Under the pieces are notes generated by a model that searched no databases, was not told where the DNA came from, and saw only the letters and a program-made list of their open reading frames with translations. A stretch of 64,000 nt of DNA from an uncultured Methanosarcinales archaeon (GTDB lineage: Archaea > Halobacteriota > Methanosarcinia > Methanotrichales > Methanotrichaceae). Positions 25,227-33,561 of the stretch are shown one piece after another; within the stretch, counting starts at the first letter, position 1, and every line of letters starts with the position of its first letter. The stretch covers positions 1-64,000 of the forward strand of contig CAIQHB010000056.1 in assembly GCA_903871465.1 (NCBI GenBank), given 5' to 3'. Made by a program: the position numbers and the translations under genes.

Positions 25227-26666
25227 TTAGGCGGAATTCATTCCTCTGAATACGGATACCAGGGCACCTATTATGCATAATATCCCCGCCAACATCATCA
25301 CACGGCCTATGGTCGCGGAGAGTAGCTCTGGCCCGGCCTCAACAAGAGTCCCATAGTATCCCGCCTGGGCGAGCTGTAGCGACACGAGAATCCCTGAAAA
25401 GGATATACCTAACGCCATTCCCAGGTTTCTAATAGTGGCTGTGAAGCTGGAGGCGATGTTTATCTTTGCCCTGGGCAGGGCCCTCATTATCTCGGTATTA
25501 TTGGGGCCCTGGAAAAAAACGGCGCCTATGCCTGTAGACACAAAGGTGAGTAGCAACAGCCGGGGATCATGACCTAAGCTCCCAGCCAGGTAACCCAAGA
25601 GCATCATGGAAATTGCCATAATCATCATTCCTAGGGCAGCTAAGTACCTGAACTGATGTTTATCATAGATCCAGCCTGTTACAGGCGAACCAATAACCAT
25701 TATGGCCGGGACGATAAGGTAGATTAAACCTACTTGTGATGCCGTATAACCCATTACACCCTCAAAATAGAACGGCCCCAGAATTGATATCATCAGGTTG
25801 GCTACAAAGAATAGTATCATACTGATACAAGGAAGCACAAACATCCTGTAGCGGAAGATAGAGGGGTCCAGTAGTGGGGCCTTATGCCTGGACTCATTGA
25901 TCACGAAAGCTGTCAGGGAGACCAAAAAGATCAGGGCTAAGGCAAGAATGGCAGGCTGAAATGCGAAGCTAATGGCAAGTTGGCCTAATAAGGACATCAT
26001 AGAGACTATGAAGGTTATCAGGGTTATTGCCCCAACCCAATCTACCTTTAAGGTACTGGATCTTTTATCCTCGATTCTCATGTACCTGGAAGATAGCAAC
26101 AGCTGGATGATGCCTATTGGCACGTTTATCAGAAAAATATACTTCCAGCCCAATAGGTCCACTATAAAGCCGCCCAATGTGGGCCCTAATATACTACCGA
26201 TAGCTACTGTGGCGCCGATGTAACCCATGGCCCTGCCTTGCTCACCCCGAGGGAATGCCTGGAAGATTATGGCAGAACTTATGGAAAACATCATGGCCGC
26301 TCCTGTAGCCTGGATTATCCTGCAAAGCACAAGGATGTTCAAGCTTGTGGACATGCCACAGGCTAAAGAACTGAGAGAAAAGAGGGCAATTCCGAGAAAG
26401 AAGAGCTTGGCCTTGCCGACGTATTCTGCGACCTTTCCGAAGATCATAAGCAAGCTGGTGAGTGTGACAAGATAAGAGGTCATGATCATTTGTGATTGAG
26501 CTATGCTGACATTAAAATATTTTGTAATAGTTGGAAGGGCAATGCTGACTACAGATCCATCAACCACTGCCATCAAGACACCAGTGAGAACAAGCAGCAA
26601 AACTATATAGCGATTCTTGCTACCCGATTCCAGTTCCAAATTCAGATCTTCAACGTGATTTTCCAT
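25227..26666 (-). CDS. MFS drug-efflux transporter (DHA2, 14-helix type)
   Basis: I place the start at the ATG at 26666, which has a strong GGAGG site six bases upstream; the frame extends 70 codons further without such a site. The 479-residue protein has the MFS signature of the EmrB/QacA group: VLTGVLMAVVDGSVVSIALP in helix 1 with the motif-D1 aspartate, LCRIIQATGAAMMFSISSAI, and the motif-C GSILGPTLGGFIVDLLGWKY. About 14 helices are visible. It should export hydrophobic compounds by proton antiport. It is flanked by two truncated homologous fragments, which suggests insertion or local rearrangement. Confidence 0.85.
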   Translation of the reverse strand: MENHVEDLNLELESGSKNRYIVLLLVLTGVLMAVVDGSVVSIALPTITKYFNVSIAQSQMIMTSYLVTLTSLLMIFGKVAEYVGKAKLFFLGIALFSLSSLACGMSTSLNILVLCRIIQATGAAMMFSISSAIIFQAFPRGEQGRAMGYIGATVAIGSILGPTLGGFIVDLLGWKYIFLINVPIGIIQLLLSSRYMRIEDKRSSTLKVDWVGAITLITFIVSMMSLLGQLAISFAFQPAILALALIFLVSLTAFVINESRHKAPLLDPSIFRYRMFVLPCISMILFFVANLMISILGPFYFEGVMGYTASQVGLIYLIVPAIMVIGSPVTGWIYDKHQFRYLAALGMMIMAISMMLLGYLAGSLGHDPRLLLLTFVSTGIGAVFFQGPNNTEIMRALPRAKINIASSFTATIRNLGMALGISFSGILVSLQLAQAGYYGTLVEAGPELLSATIGRVMMLAGILCIIGALVSVFRGMNSA

Positions 26667-26892
26667 TGAACCTCCTTTCCTCTCCCAAGTGTTTAATCCA
26701 TCTTTCCGTATCAAAGTTAGACATCTTGCAGCTAACCATGCGTAACTGGTTTGACACATAATTAAATTCAGGCAAAGAACGAAAAAAGAATCGTATCCCT
26801 TCAAGGTTGTCTCTATCAAAACCCGGATATCTCGACTTATTGATCGCCCAAGTGGAGACGCGACCAATACCCTCAACAGTCACCAGAGCCTT

Positions 26893-27118
26893 CAGCGCCA
26901 AAAGATCCTCTTCATCTGCGGCAACTACTCTCGCATCCTCAGCCGGCTAGAACCGCAACTTCACGGAGCTGGAAGTGCGCCGCGCCTTCACAGTCTTCTA
27001 GCTAATAACCATCCTGGAGGAGAACCACCACAGCTACCTGATCGTGGAACACGACCCCATGCTCTACTCGCCAGGCGATAGAATCCTCACCTGCAGAAGA
27101 AGAAGGAGCGGAACGTTA
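26893..27118 (+). pseudogene. Truncated unknown protein, copy 2 (broken)
   Basis: This stretch is homologous to 24915-25100. It encodes QRQKILFICGNYSRILSRL, shifts frame, continues ELEVRRAFTVF, meets a TAG, and resumes TILEENHHSYLIVEHDPMLY before diverging. With one frameshift and one stop it cannot be functional. It lies just beyond the MFS gene, opposite copy 1. Confidence 0.65.
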
Positions 27119-27278
27119 TGATAATGTCACAGAACTATCTTGAGCCTCAGTTTCCGGTATCCGCCCGTAAAACAAAATTTTGGAGACTGAAATCTAAACA
27201 TTCACAGCTCGACATTTCCGAATAGATGTGTCTGATGATATGGATGATTTTGGACTTCCGAGTCAACGCTATTTCGTA

Positions 27279-27491
27279 TTAATTATCACCATCGAAGATC
27301 TTTACTTTGTAGCCTTCAGATGCTTGATCCTGAGTTTCTTCCAGGATTTCATACTCATCGAGTTCGATGATCTGCGTCTTAGACCCATCACCACCCCTCA
27401 TTGAGTTCGTGGACGGCCAGATGCCTCCCTTCAGCACCTTATTCAGCAGAGCAACACCAGCGACAGCCAACGCGATTCCAACTATTACCAT
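27279..27491 (-). CDS. Small single-pass membrane protein
   Basis: A 70-residue protein with one N-terminal membrane helix (MVIVGIALAVAGVALLNKVL) and an acidic soluble tail (TQIIELDEYEILEETQDQAS). The helix and the sharply acidic tail argue for a real gene. No family or partner is recognised. Confidence 0.5.
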   Translation of the reverse strand: MVIVGIALAVAGVALLNKVLKGGIWPSTNSMRGGDGSKTQIIELDEYEILEETQDQASEGYKVKIFDGDN

Positions 27492-27630
27492 TCAAGATCT
27501 CATATGTACAGAGGTCGATATATAGGTAACCGATTCTTTGTCGTGTTTTGAGTCTCATTTCGACAACCTGATATCTTCAGACCGTCTAAATATCTCCGGC
27601 ATTTGCAGGATGATAAGAATGGTGTTCCAA

Positions 27631-28257
27631 ATGAAGCCAATTTTAATAATTTTGTTTCTGGGAATTATGGTCCTATTTTGCGGGTGTATCCAGCCGCAAG
27701 CGGGACCTCAAGTGAAGACGACCGCGGCGTCGGAAGAATGGAAGCCGGATGGCATTGTAGGAGCAAACGAATATGCCAGAACCATGACCTTGCAGGCACC
27801 CGCCAGCAACGGCTACTCCGGCGGAACCATGACGCTCTCCTGGAAGAACGATGCCGAGTACCTCTACCTGGCACTCAACGGCACGACCCGGGGCTGGGTT
27901 TCCTTAGGCTTTGAGCCGACAGTCTGGATGAAGGATGCCGATATCATCATTGGCTCAGTTGAGAATGGAAGAGTGACCGTTCTCGATGAGAACTGCACCG
28001 GCAACTACGGCCCGCATGAGAACGACACTCTCCTGGGTGGAACTTACGATATCCTGGAGTCCGGCGGAAGCGAAAAAGGCGGCAATACAGTGATCGAGCT
28101 CAAGAGGAAGATGAATACCGGCGATAAATTCGATAAGGCCTTCGTTCCCGGCCAGCAGGTACCCATAATCTGGGCCATGGCCGACACCACCGACAACAGC
28201 GCCAAGCACAACATGGCCGAAGGAGAGGGAGTTATGGCGATGGAGGGCGGGGTCTAG
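27631..28257 (+). CDS. DOMON-domain lipoprotein
   Basis: From the ATG at 27631 the protein (208 residues) has a lipoprotein-type signal, MKPILIILFLGIMVLFCGC, with the cysteine of the lipobox at about residue 19. The rest is a DOMON-type beta sandwich: DGIVGANEYARTMTL, MTLSWKNDAEYLYLALNGTT, RGWVSLGFEPTVWMKDADII and IWAMADTTDNSAKHNMAEGE. DOMON domains bind haem or sugars; residues resembling the haem-ligand Met of cytochrome-type members are present but not decisive. The protein should be anchored on the outer face of the membrane. In-frame upstream starts exist but would bury the signal. Confidence 0.75.
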   Translation: MKPILIILFLGIMVLFCGCIQPQAGPQVKTTAASEEWKPDGIVGANEYARTMTLQAPASNGYSGGTMTLSWKNDAEYLYLALNGTTRGWVSLGFEPTVWMKDADIIIGSVENGRVTVLDENCTGNYGPHENDTLLGGTYDILESGGSEKGGNTVIELKRKMNTGDKFDKAFVPGQQVPIIWAMADTTDNSAKHNMAEGEGVMAMEGGV

Positions 28258-28397
28258 AAGTCCGGAAGTCCGGGCGCCTTGCCCAATGGAGCATGACGAG
28301 GCTGTCATGCTCCAGTAATCCAGTATTTTTCCGGAAATAACATATCCTGAAGAAGCAGAAGAGAAGCAGAAGCAATCGAAAAAGAGAGGAGTCAATT

Positions 28398-28883
28398 ATG
28401 GTTGAAGTTGGAGATGCGGCACCGGTGTTCTGCCTGCCCGGTGCGAGCAATCAGGAGATCTGCCTGGAAAGCTATCAGGGCAAATGGCTGGTGCTCTACT
28501 TTTATCCCAAGGACAACACCAGCGGCTGCACCAGGGAGGCGGTGGACTTCACTGCCGCCCTGCCTGAGCTGCATGAATTGGGAGCAGAAGTGGTGGGAAT
28601 CAGCCGCGACTCGCCTGCCAGCCACGGGAAGTTTGCCGAAAAGCACGGTCTGAAGGTATTGCTGCTCAGCGACCAGGACCACAAGGTCACAGAAGCTTAT
28701 GGTGCCTGGGCCCTGAAGAAGATGTACGGCAAAGAGAGCTTTGGCGTTGTCAGGTCCACATTTCTCATCGATCCGAAAGGGCGGATTGCCCGCATCTGGA
28801 GGAAGGTCAAGGTCGAAGGGCACGCGCAGGGCGTGATAGAGGCCTTGCAGGAGCTCCAACGAATTGGTGACGAGAAAAAATAG
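28398..28883 (+). CDS. bcp: Peroxiredoxin, Bcp/PrxQ type
   Basis: The 161-residue protein reduces peroxides with a thiol donor such as thioredoxin. The peroxidatic site is YPKDNTSGCTREAVDF, where the catalytic Cys is at about residue 47. The usual resolving Cys five residues before it in many PrxQ proteins is not present (DNTSGC only), so a 1-Cys or other resolving arrangement is likely. RSTFLIDPKGRIARIWRKVK is the conserved C-terminal strand region. A good GAGGAG site precedes the ATG. Confidence 0.9.
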   Translation: MVEVGDAAPVFCLPGASNQEICLESYQGKWLVLYFYPKDNTSGCTREAVDFTAALPELHELGAEVVGISRDSPASHGKFAEKHGLKVLLLSDQDHKVTEAYGAWALKKMYGKESFGVVRSTFLIDPKGRIARIWRKVKVEGHAQGVIEALQELQRIGDEKK

Positions 28884-29289
28884 TGAATTGATGCCAAAAT
28901 TTTGCATCGAATCATAGGGGTGCCTGTTTTGCTCTCGCCCCTTTTATATTGAAGTGTTCAGTCCATACAGACTCTTATCTCAGTCTGCATGATCAAGAAG
29001 GACCGGATCACCGCTCTCGATCCTGCCCGGAATCTCGCGGGCTTCAATTACAGGAAGATGCGACACTTTCAGAAATACGATTCCCCAGAAAGGCGGCATA
29101 ATTTGGTTGAGAGTCTTAATCCTAATTTGTGGACAACATCCATAGATAAACGGAAGATAGGGATCTATTGACCATCGACGGCCGCCAACCCGGGCCGCAT
29201 GATTAGCAATAACTATAAGCAATGACTATATATTCCTTCTATCAACCCTAACCACAAACCCTAACCACACACACCGGGAGGAACTCTGG
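28884..29289. other. Intergenic region upstream of pgk
   Basis: Short frames on both strands here (60-80 codons) lack recognisable protein character. The right end holds the pgk promoter (TATA-like CTATATAT at 29226-29233). Between promoter and start lie two copies of CCCTAACCACA in tandem. Confidence 0.4.
29226..29233 (+). promoter_or_regulatory. TATA box of pgk
   Basis: CTATATAT about 60 nt before the start codon predicts a leader of roughly 35 nt that includes the GGGAGG ribosome-binding site. Confidence 0.5.
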
Positions 29290-30510
29290 TTGAAGGATTA
29301 TCTCACAATGGATGATGTCATACTTGATAATAAACGGGTCCTGGTAAGAGTGGACTTCAACTCTCCCATGGACCCCAGCGGAAATATCCTGGATGATAAG
29401 CGCATCAAGAGCCATTTAGATACTTTGCGCGCTCTGGAGGACTGCCGGGTGGTCCTCATGGCGCATCAAAGCCGGGCCGGAAAGAAGGACTACACCACAT
29501 TAGAGGCTCATGCCCGCCAGGCGACGCGACTCTTGCGCCGCGATGTCGTCTATATTGATGACATATTCGGATCTCATGCCCGAGAGGCCATAAAGTCCCT
29601 GATACCGGGAGAGGTCATTCTTCTGGAGAACACCCGCTTTTATGCAGAAGAGAATATGAACCGCACACCCGCTGATCACGCCAAGAGCCATATGGTGAAG
29701 AAGCTGGCGCCATTATTCGATCTCTTCATAAACGATGCCTTTGCCGTTTCACATCGCTCCCACTGTTCCGTAGTCGGCTTCACAGAGGTGCTACCAAGCT
29801 TTGCCGGAATTCTCATGGATAAGGAGATCACGGCGCTGGATAAGGGTATGAAGGGGAATGAGCATCCAACGGTCTTCTCTTTAGGCGGCACGAAGGCGGA
29901 CGATTCCATCAAAGTCACTAAAAACGTTCTTGGTCGCGGCGGAGCCGATAAGATTCTAACCTCCGGTGTCGTTGCGACAGTCTTCATGATGGCGGCAGGC
30001 ATTGATGTAGGGGACGCCAACCGCAAGTTTGTAGAGGATCAGGAGTACCTGGAGCAGATTCCAATCGCTGCAAAGCTGCTCAAAGACTATCCCGGAAAGA
30101 TCGCCATGCCTGTCGATGTAGCTCTAAACAAGAATGGAGAGCGTGTCGAGGTCGCAGTGGATACGCTTCCCACCGATCTGCCTATAGCCGACATTGGTCT
30201 CGAGACCATCGTCAATTATTCCAAGGACTTGAAGGACGCCAGGGTCACCGTCACGAACGGGCCAACTGGCATATTCGAGCAGGAAAAGTTCCGGCTGGGC
30301 ACAGCAGAGCTCTTGAAAGCGGCAACGCAATCAGGCTACTCCATTGTCGGAGGAGGGCACAGCATAGCTGCCATCGACCAGCTCGGCCTCGAGTCTAAAT
30401 TCTCCCACGTAAGCATGGGCGGAGGCGCGAGCATCACCTATCTCTCAGGCGAGCCGTTGCCTGGCATCGAAGCTCTGAAGAAGGCGGCACTGCGAATGCG
30501 CAAGGCTTGA
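29290..30510 (+). CDS. pgk: Phosphoglycerate kinase
   Basis: This 406-residue enzyme interconverts 1,3-bisphosphoglycerate/ADP and 3-phosphoglycerate/ATP; in a methanogen it works mainly in gluconeogenesis. The signature RVLVRVDFNSPMDPSGNILD is at about residues 17-36, LLENTRFYAEE and FINDAFAVSHRSHCSVVGF follow, and the C-terminal ATP lobe has FSLGGTKADDSIKV, NGPTGIFEQEKFR and VGGGHSIAAI. The start is TTG, set by GGGAGG 8 nt upstream. Archaeal-type sequence and normal length. Confidence 0.95.
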   Translation: MKDYLTMDDVILDNKRVLVRVDFNSPMDPSGNILDDKRIKSHLDTLRALEDCRVVLMAHQSRAGKKDYTTLEAHARQATRLLRRDVVYIDDIFGSHAREAIKSLIPGEVILLENTRFYAEENMNRTPADHAKSHMVKKLAPLFDLFINDAFAVSHRSHCSVVGFTEVLPSFAGILMDKEITALDKGMKGNEHPTVFSLGGTKADDSIKVTKNVLGRGGADKILTSGVVATVFMMAAGIDVGDANRKFVEDQEYLEQIPIAAKLLKDYPGKIAMPVDVALNKNGERVEVAVDTLPTDLPIADIGLETIVNYSKDLKDARVTVTNGPTGIFEQEKFRLGTAELLKAATQSGYSIVGGGHSIAAIDQLGLESKFSHVSMGGGASITYLSGEPLPGIEALKKAALRMRKA

Positions 30511-30552
30511 AAAGGCTCGAATACACGAATACCGGCTTGAGAGAGGCTGGCT

Positions 30553-31491
30553 TCAGGGCAGCCTTTCTGCCACTTTTTTTCTGCACTCCAGCAAGAGGGT
30601 CTGCGGCTCGCCTCTGGCCTCCAGGGCGGCTGCAGCCTTATGGCCGCCACCATCGCCGTTATGGGCCCGGCCGACCTCTCCCATAAGTTCGTTAAGGTTC
30701 AACCCCATTCTGACTGCGGCTCGACTGGACCTGGCGCTGATGCGAATCCGGTCACCGTGCCTGCCGGCGGCAAAGGCCACGTCTGCACCGATGTCCACCA
30801 ACGCCATAGCCGCGGAGCCCTCGAAGGAGTTAATCTCAGTGCTGGCGACCAGCCATTCTCCCTGGCGTTCGATCTTGGAACGGGAGGTGGCTTTGAGGAC
30901 GGCTATCCTCTGGGAGATGTCCTGGGGAACGGATAGGACTTGCAGCGCCTCATCATAATCAAATCCGCCAGCTTCCAGCAGCTCGGCAGCCGTCCGGAAT
31001 GACTCAGGCGCTGCCCTCTTGAAACGGCCTGTGTCGGAGATCATGCCCACCAGAAGGCCCAGCGCCATCTCTCGGCTTATGGTCTTCCCGTTCTCTTTTA
31101 AAATCGTCCAGACAATCTCAGCCGTGGATTTGGAGGGCTTCTGAATGTAGAACTCCGCTCCGTCCAGCAATCCCGGATCCAGGTGGTGGTCGACCAAGGC
31201 ATAGTTCTCCGGCAGGATTTCACCCAGCTGCTGCCGCACTGATGTATCCACCACAACAGCGAGGTCGTAGGCATCCGCGCTCGGACTTATCAGAACCTCG
31301 ACTCCGATAATCTTGGCGGCAGCTCCTCCCGTGCGGCTCAGGTCGTCCACGGCAGCTACTGTTCCGCCGAAAGCCCGGGAAAGAGCAAAAGCACTGCCTA
31401 TGGCGTCGGGATCGGCGTTGCGGTGGCAGAGGTAGAGGACGTTGTTATATTTGCCGATATAGGCGCCAAACTCGGACTCGCTAATGCGCAT
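30553..31491 (-). CDS. DHH-family phosphoesterase
   Basis: From the Met at 31491 the protein has 312 residues. It shows the DHH motifs I-IV: YLCHRNADPDAIGSAFAL, the strand around YDLAVVVDTS, YALVDHHLDPG (the DHH itself) and AEIVWTILKENG followed by GMISDTGRFKRAAPE. The DHHA1 domain at the C-terminus ends with RAHNGDGGGHKAAAALEARG. This layout matches archaeal RecJ-like/NrnA-type phosphoesterases that cleave short RNAs, pAp or cyclic dinucleotides. Which one cannot be told. It converges with pgk. An in-frame upstream extension of 30 codons lacks homology-like text. Confidence 0.85.
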   Translation of the reverse strand: MRISESEFGAYIGKYNNVLYLCHRNADPDAIGSAFALSRAFGGTVAAVDDLSRTGGAAAKIIGVEVLISPSADAYDLAVVVDTSVRQQLGEILPENYALVDHHLDPGLLDGAEFYIQKPSKSTAEIVWTILKENGKTISREMALGLLVGMISDTGRFKRAAPESFRTAAELLEAGGFDYDEALQVLSVPQDISQRIAVLKATSRSKIERQGEWLVASTEINSFEGSAAMALVDIGADVAFAAGRHGDRIRISARSSRAAVRMGLNLNELMGEVGRAHNGDGGGHKAAAALEARGEPQTLLLECRKKVAERLP

Positions 31492-31599
31492 GAAACAGTT
31501 GGGGTTTTGAGAATTGATATAGGTTGTCCAAAAAGAGAACCAAAAATTTGGCTCTTCGCTATATCGAGTGGGTAAAGGCATGCTGGGCTCCTCTATGCG

Positions 31600-31725
31600 T
31601 TTCTCTGCGAGCTCCGTGGGCTATGTGGTTAATACTTGGGCGTGATAATTAAACCCCGGGTTTACGGAATAAAACCGCAGAGGCGCAGAGCGCACAGAGG
31701 ACGAACGAACGGAGACGACTATTTA
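31600..31725 (+). repeat. CGCAGAG dispersed repeat, unit 1
   Basis: Unit of about 100 nt whose halves are inverted copies of CTCTGCG/CGCAGAG with a central loop ending TTTACGGAATAAAACC. The 25 nt after it (31701-31725) also recur, inverted, at 35891-35915. The same kind of sequence (ACCGCAGAGGCGCAGAG) is a known widespread intergenic repeat in many genomes. Confidence 0.75.
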
Positions 31726-31778
31726 ATCAAGAAAAAAACGCTTTTCGTTTCAAGTGCTCGTAATAATGTAAATACACG

Positions 31779-31876
31779 TCTCTGCGAACTCTGCGTCTCT
31801 GCGGTTAATATTCGTCGCTGAATAATCAAACATGAGGATACGGAATAAAAACACAGAGTCACAGAACGCACAGAGG
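31779..31876 (+). repeat. CGCAGAG dispersed repeat, unit 2
   Basis: A second, direct copy of unit 1, with arms CTCTGCGAACTCTGCG and ACAGAACGCACAGAGG around a loop of about 50 nt (TTAATATTCGT...GGAATAAAA). Confidence 0.75.
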
Positions 31877-31973
31877 ATCACGAAAAGATGTCGAATTCCT
31901 GAGACCGGCGCACGGACCCATGCAAAACAGCAAGGAACCAAAAATTTATGCCCTCAGCCGCCATAATACAGCT

Positions 31974-32600
31974 ATGCGCTTTAAGGATCGAGCCGAAGCC
32001 GGAAGACTGCTCGCAGAAGCCCTTGGAAAGTATGAGTCTGAGGATGTGGTTGTTTTCGCTCTGCCCAGGGGCGGCGTGGTTTTGGGAAACGTTGTCGCCA
32101 ATTATCTCCATGCTCCTTTGGATCTACTTATTACCAGAAAGATCGGCTACCCAGGAAACGAGGAGTGTGCCGTCTGCGCTGTTGCCGAGGAAGGCGATAT
32201 GATATGCGACAGCAGCGCTTCTCGCCTGGATCAGGAGTGGCTCAGGGCTCAGGCGGAAAAGGAGATGCTGGAGGCCAAAAGGAGGAGGCAGGTCTATCTG
32301 GCGGGGCGAGGCTCCGCCCCTGTAGAAAATAAGGTGGCCATAATTGTTGACGACGGCGTGGCTACGGGCCTTACCATCCTGCTGGCCATTATGGTACTGA
32401 AGAACCGCCACCCCAAGAAGATAGTTGTAGCGGTTCCCGTCTCCTCTCCAGACGCTGCCGCGAGGATTCGAACTGAGGCCGACGAGTTAGTCGCTCTGGA
32501 TGTGCCGCAATACTTCATGGCAGTGGGAGAGCACTACGAGCAGTTTCCTCAACTCAGCGATGAAGATGTCATACGGTATATGAATCAGCAGAGGACTTGA
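31974..32600 (+). CDS. Phosphoribosyltransferase family protein
   Basis: I choose the Met at 31974 because MRFKDRAEAGRLLAEAL is the usual family start and a TATA-like AAAATTTATG lies about 27 nt upstream; an ATG 54 nt earlier is in frame. The 208-residue product has the type I phosphoribosyltransferase fold: VVVFALPRGGVVLGNVVANY near the start and the PRPP loop VAIIVDDGVATGLTILLAI. Members of this group are often annotated only as phosphoribosyltransferases, and their substrate is unknown. It lies inside the inverted-repeat-bounded segment. Confidence 0.75.
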   Translation: MRFKDRAEAGRLLAEALGKYESEDVVVFALPRGGVVLGNVVANYLHAPLDLLITRKIGYPGNEECAVCAVAEEGDMICDSSASRLDQEWLRAQAEKEMLEAKRRRQVYLAGRGSAPVENKVAIIVDDGVATGLTILLAIMVLKNRHPKKIVVAVPVSSPDAAARIRTEADELVALDVPQYFMAVGEHYEQFPQLSDEDVIRYMNQQRT

Positions 32601-32620
32601 GTTCGTGAGGGGATGTTTTC

Positions 32621-32911
32621 TCAGAATCGACCGTATATCTTATGCGCCTGCTCGATGGTTGCGATCTCCAGGATCAAAACCCTCTTCTTGTCCCTATTTA
32701 TCTTATAAAAGGCGGTATAAGATCTTGAAATGTGCAAACGATAAATGTCTTCGTGGTTCTTTCGCTGGATTATCTCTTTGTCGCCCTTCCCAGGAAATGG
32801 ATCGATTGCCAGTGTTTTACATTTTTCGACGACCAGCCTCTGACTTTTGGGAGGCAACTCGCGGACGAACTCCAAAGCTTTCTTCTTGATAACCAATTGG
32901 TATGCTACCAC
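32621..32911 (-). CDS. RelE/ParE-family toxin
   Basis: The 96-residue protein has the RelE fold signature: VIKKKALEFVRELPPKSQRL, IDPFPGKGDKEIIQRKNHED, then IYRLHISRSYTAFYKINRDK and VLILEIATIEQAHKIYGRF. The basic/aromatic residues of the last strands form the usual ribosome-dependent mRNA cleavage site. Its start overlaps the antitoxin stop by 7 nt, the standard arrangement. Confidence 0.85.
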   Translation of the reverse strand: MVAYQLVIKKKALEFVRELPPKSQRLVVEKCKTLAIDPFPGKGDKEIIQRKNHEDIYRLHISRSYTAFYKINRDKKRVLILEIATIEQAHKIYGRF

Positions 32912-33090
32912 GGAAACTCCACAAACTCGCCTTCTTTCTCGATCCGTTCCATATCCCGGAAGAATCGGGCCTTTTTCCGGTCTTCGATCATCTCTTCCAG
33001 GAGCTGGGAATAGGTCTGTCCTGCCGCTTTGAGGTCTGATAGTTCAACCCATACGGCCTCAGTCACTGGAATGCGTTTGGTAGCAAGCAT
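32905..33090 (-). CDS. Antitoxin partner of the RelE-family toxin
   Basis: A 61-residue protein (MLATKRIPVTEAVWVELSDL ... SQLLEEMIEDRKKARFFRDM) with a short strand followed by helices, like archaeal ribbon-helix-helix-type antitoxins. The conserved-looking acidic/aromatic tail (EKEGEFVEFPW) would wrap the toxin. It lies directly upstream of, and overlaps, the RelE gene. Confidence 0.75.
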   Translation of the reverse strand: MLATKRIPVTEAVWVELSDLKAAGQTYSQLLEEMIEDRKKARFFRDMERIEKEGEFVEFPW

Positions 33091-33190
33091 GGTAGTATTG
33101 TAAGGATTGGAAGTAGATAGATCTTTTCCTTCAAAAAATTTATGAATTATATCGTGGAAAGATCAAAAACGCCAGATGAATACTGAAGAA

Positions 33191-33478
33191 TCAAGCACGA
33201 GGCCAGCGCCTCGGAAGGTCTACACACTGGTGAGTCAGAAATCGCATCCAAAGGGCCTCAGCCTTGATAGGAACAAAGGATGCATCTTGAAGGGTCTTGG
33301 AGGCAAAGAGAAGGCAGGCATAGATGTCATCCTTTGCCAGACCAGGATACTCCTCCACGATCTCCTCCATTGTGGTGCCGTGAGCCAGGAGTCCCAGGAT
33401 GTATTCCACAGTAAGTCTTGTGCCCTGGGTGACGGGTTTGCCTACCATTACTTTTGGATTGATGGTGATCCGTTCCAG
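33191..33478 (-). pseudogene. DUF433 antitoxin fused to a truncated DUF5615 toxin start
   Basis: The frame carries typical DUF433 text: ERITINPKVMVGKPVTQGTR, LTVEYILGLLAHGTTMEEI and EEYPGLAKDDIYACLLFAS. Homologues start just before ERITINP, where this copy has CTG (33478) rather than ATG; the first ATG (33448) would cut off the conserved N-terminus. At its C-terminus it runs into MRFLTHQCVDLP, which resembles the start of DUF5615 PIN-like toxins, and then stops. The usual two-gene pair is therefore collapsed, and the toxin is gone. Confidence 0.65.
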
Positions 33479-33561
33479 TAGGTTTTTCCATCAATTAGCC
33501 TGGAATGATTCTCTTCATATAGACCACTATAACTCGTTCATCTCATACTCGACCATGACCA

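Noticed and set aside
26650-26901. 83-codon minus-strand frame overlapping the start of the MFS gene
   Set aside because: It has some protein-like text (FDTERWIKHLGEERRF) but no family, promoter or partner evidence. It was left out as a feature.
28980-29222. Opposed 60- and 80-codon frames between the peroxiredoxin and pgk
   Set aside because: They overlap each other, and neither has recognisable features or a ribosome-binding site.
31600-31876. CRISPR-like repetition of CGCAGAG units
   Set aside because: Only two direct units with unequal structure and no regular spacers; it is a dispersed intergenic repeat.
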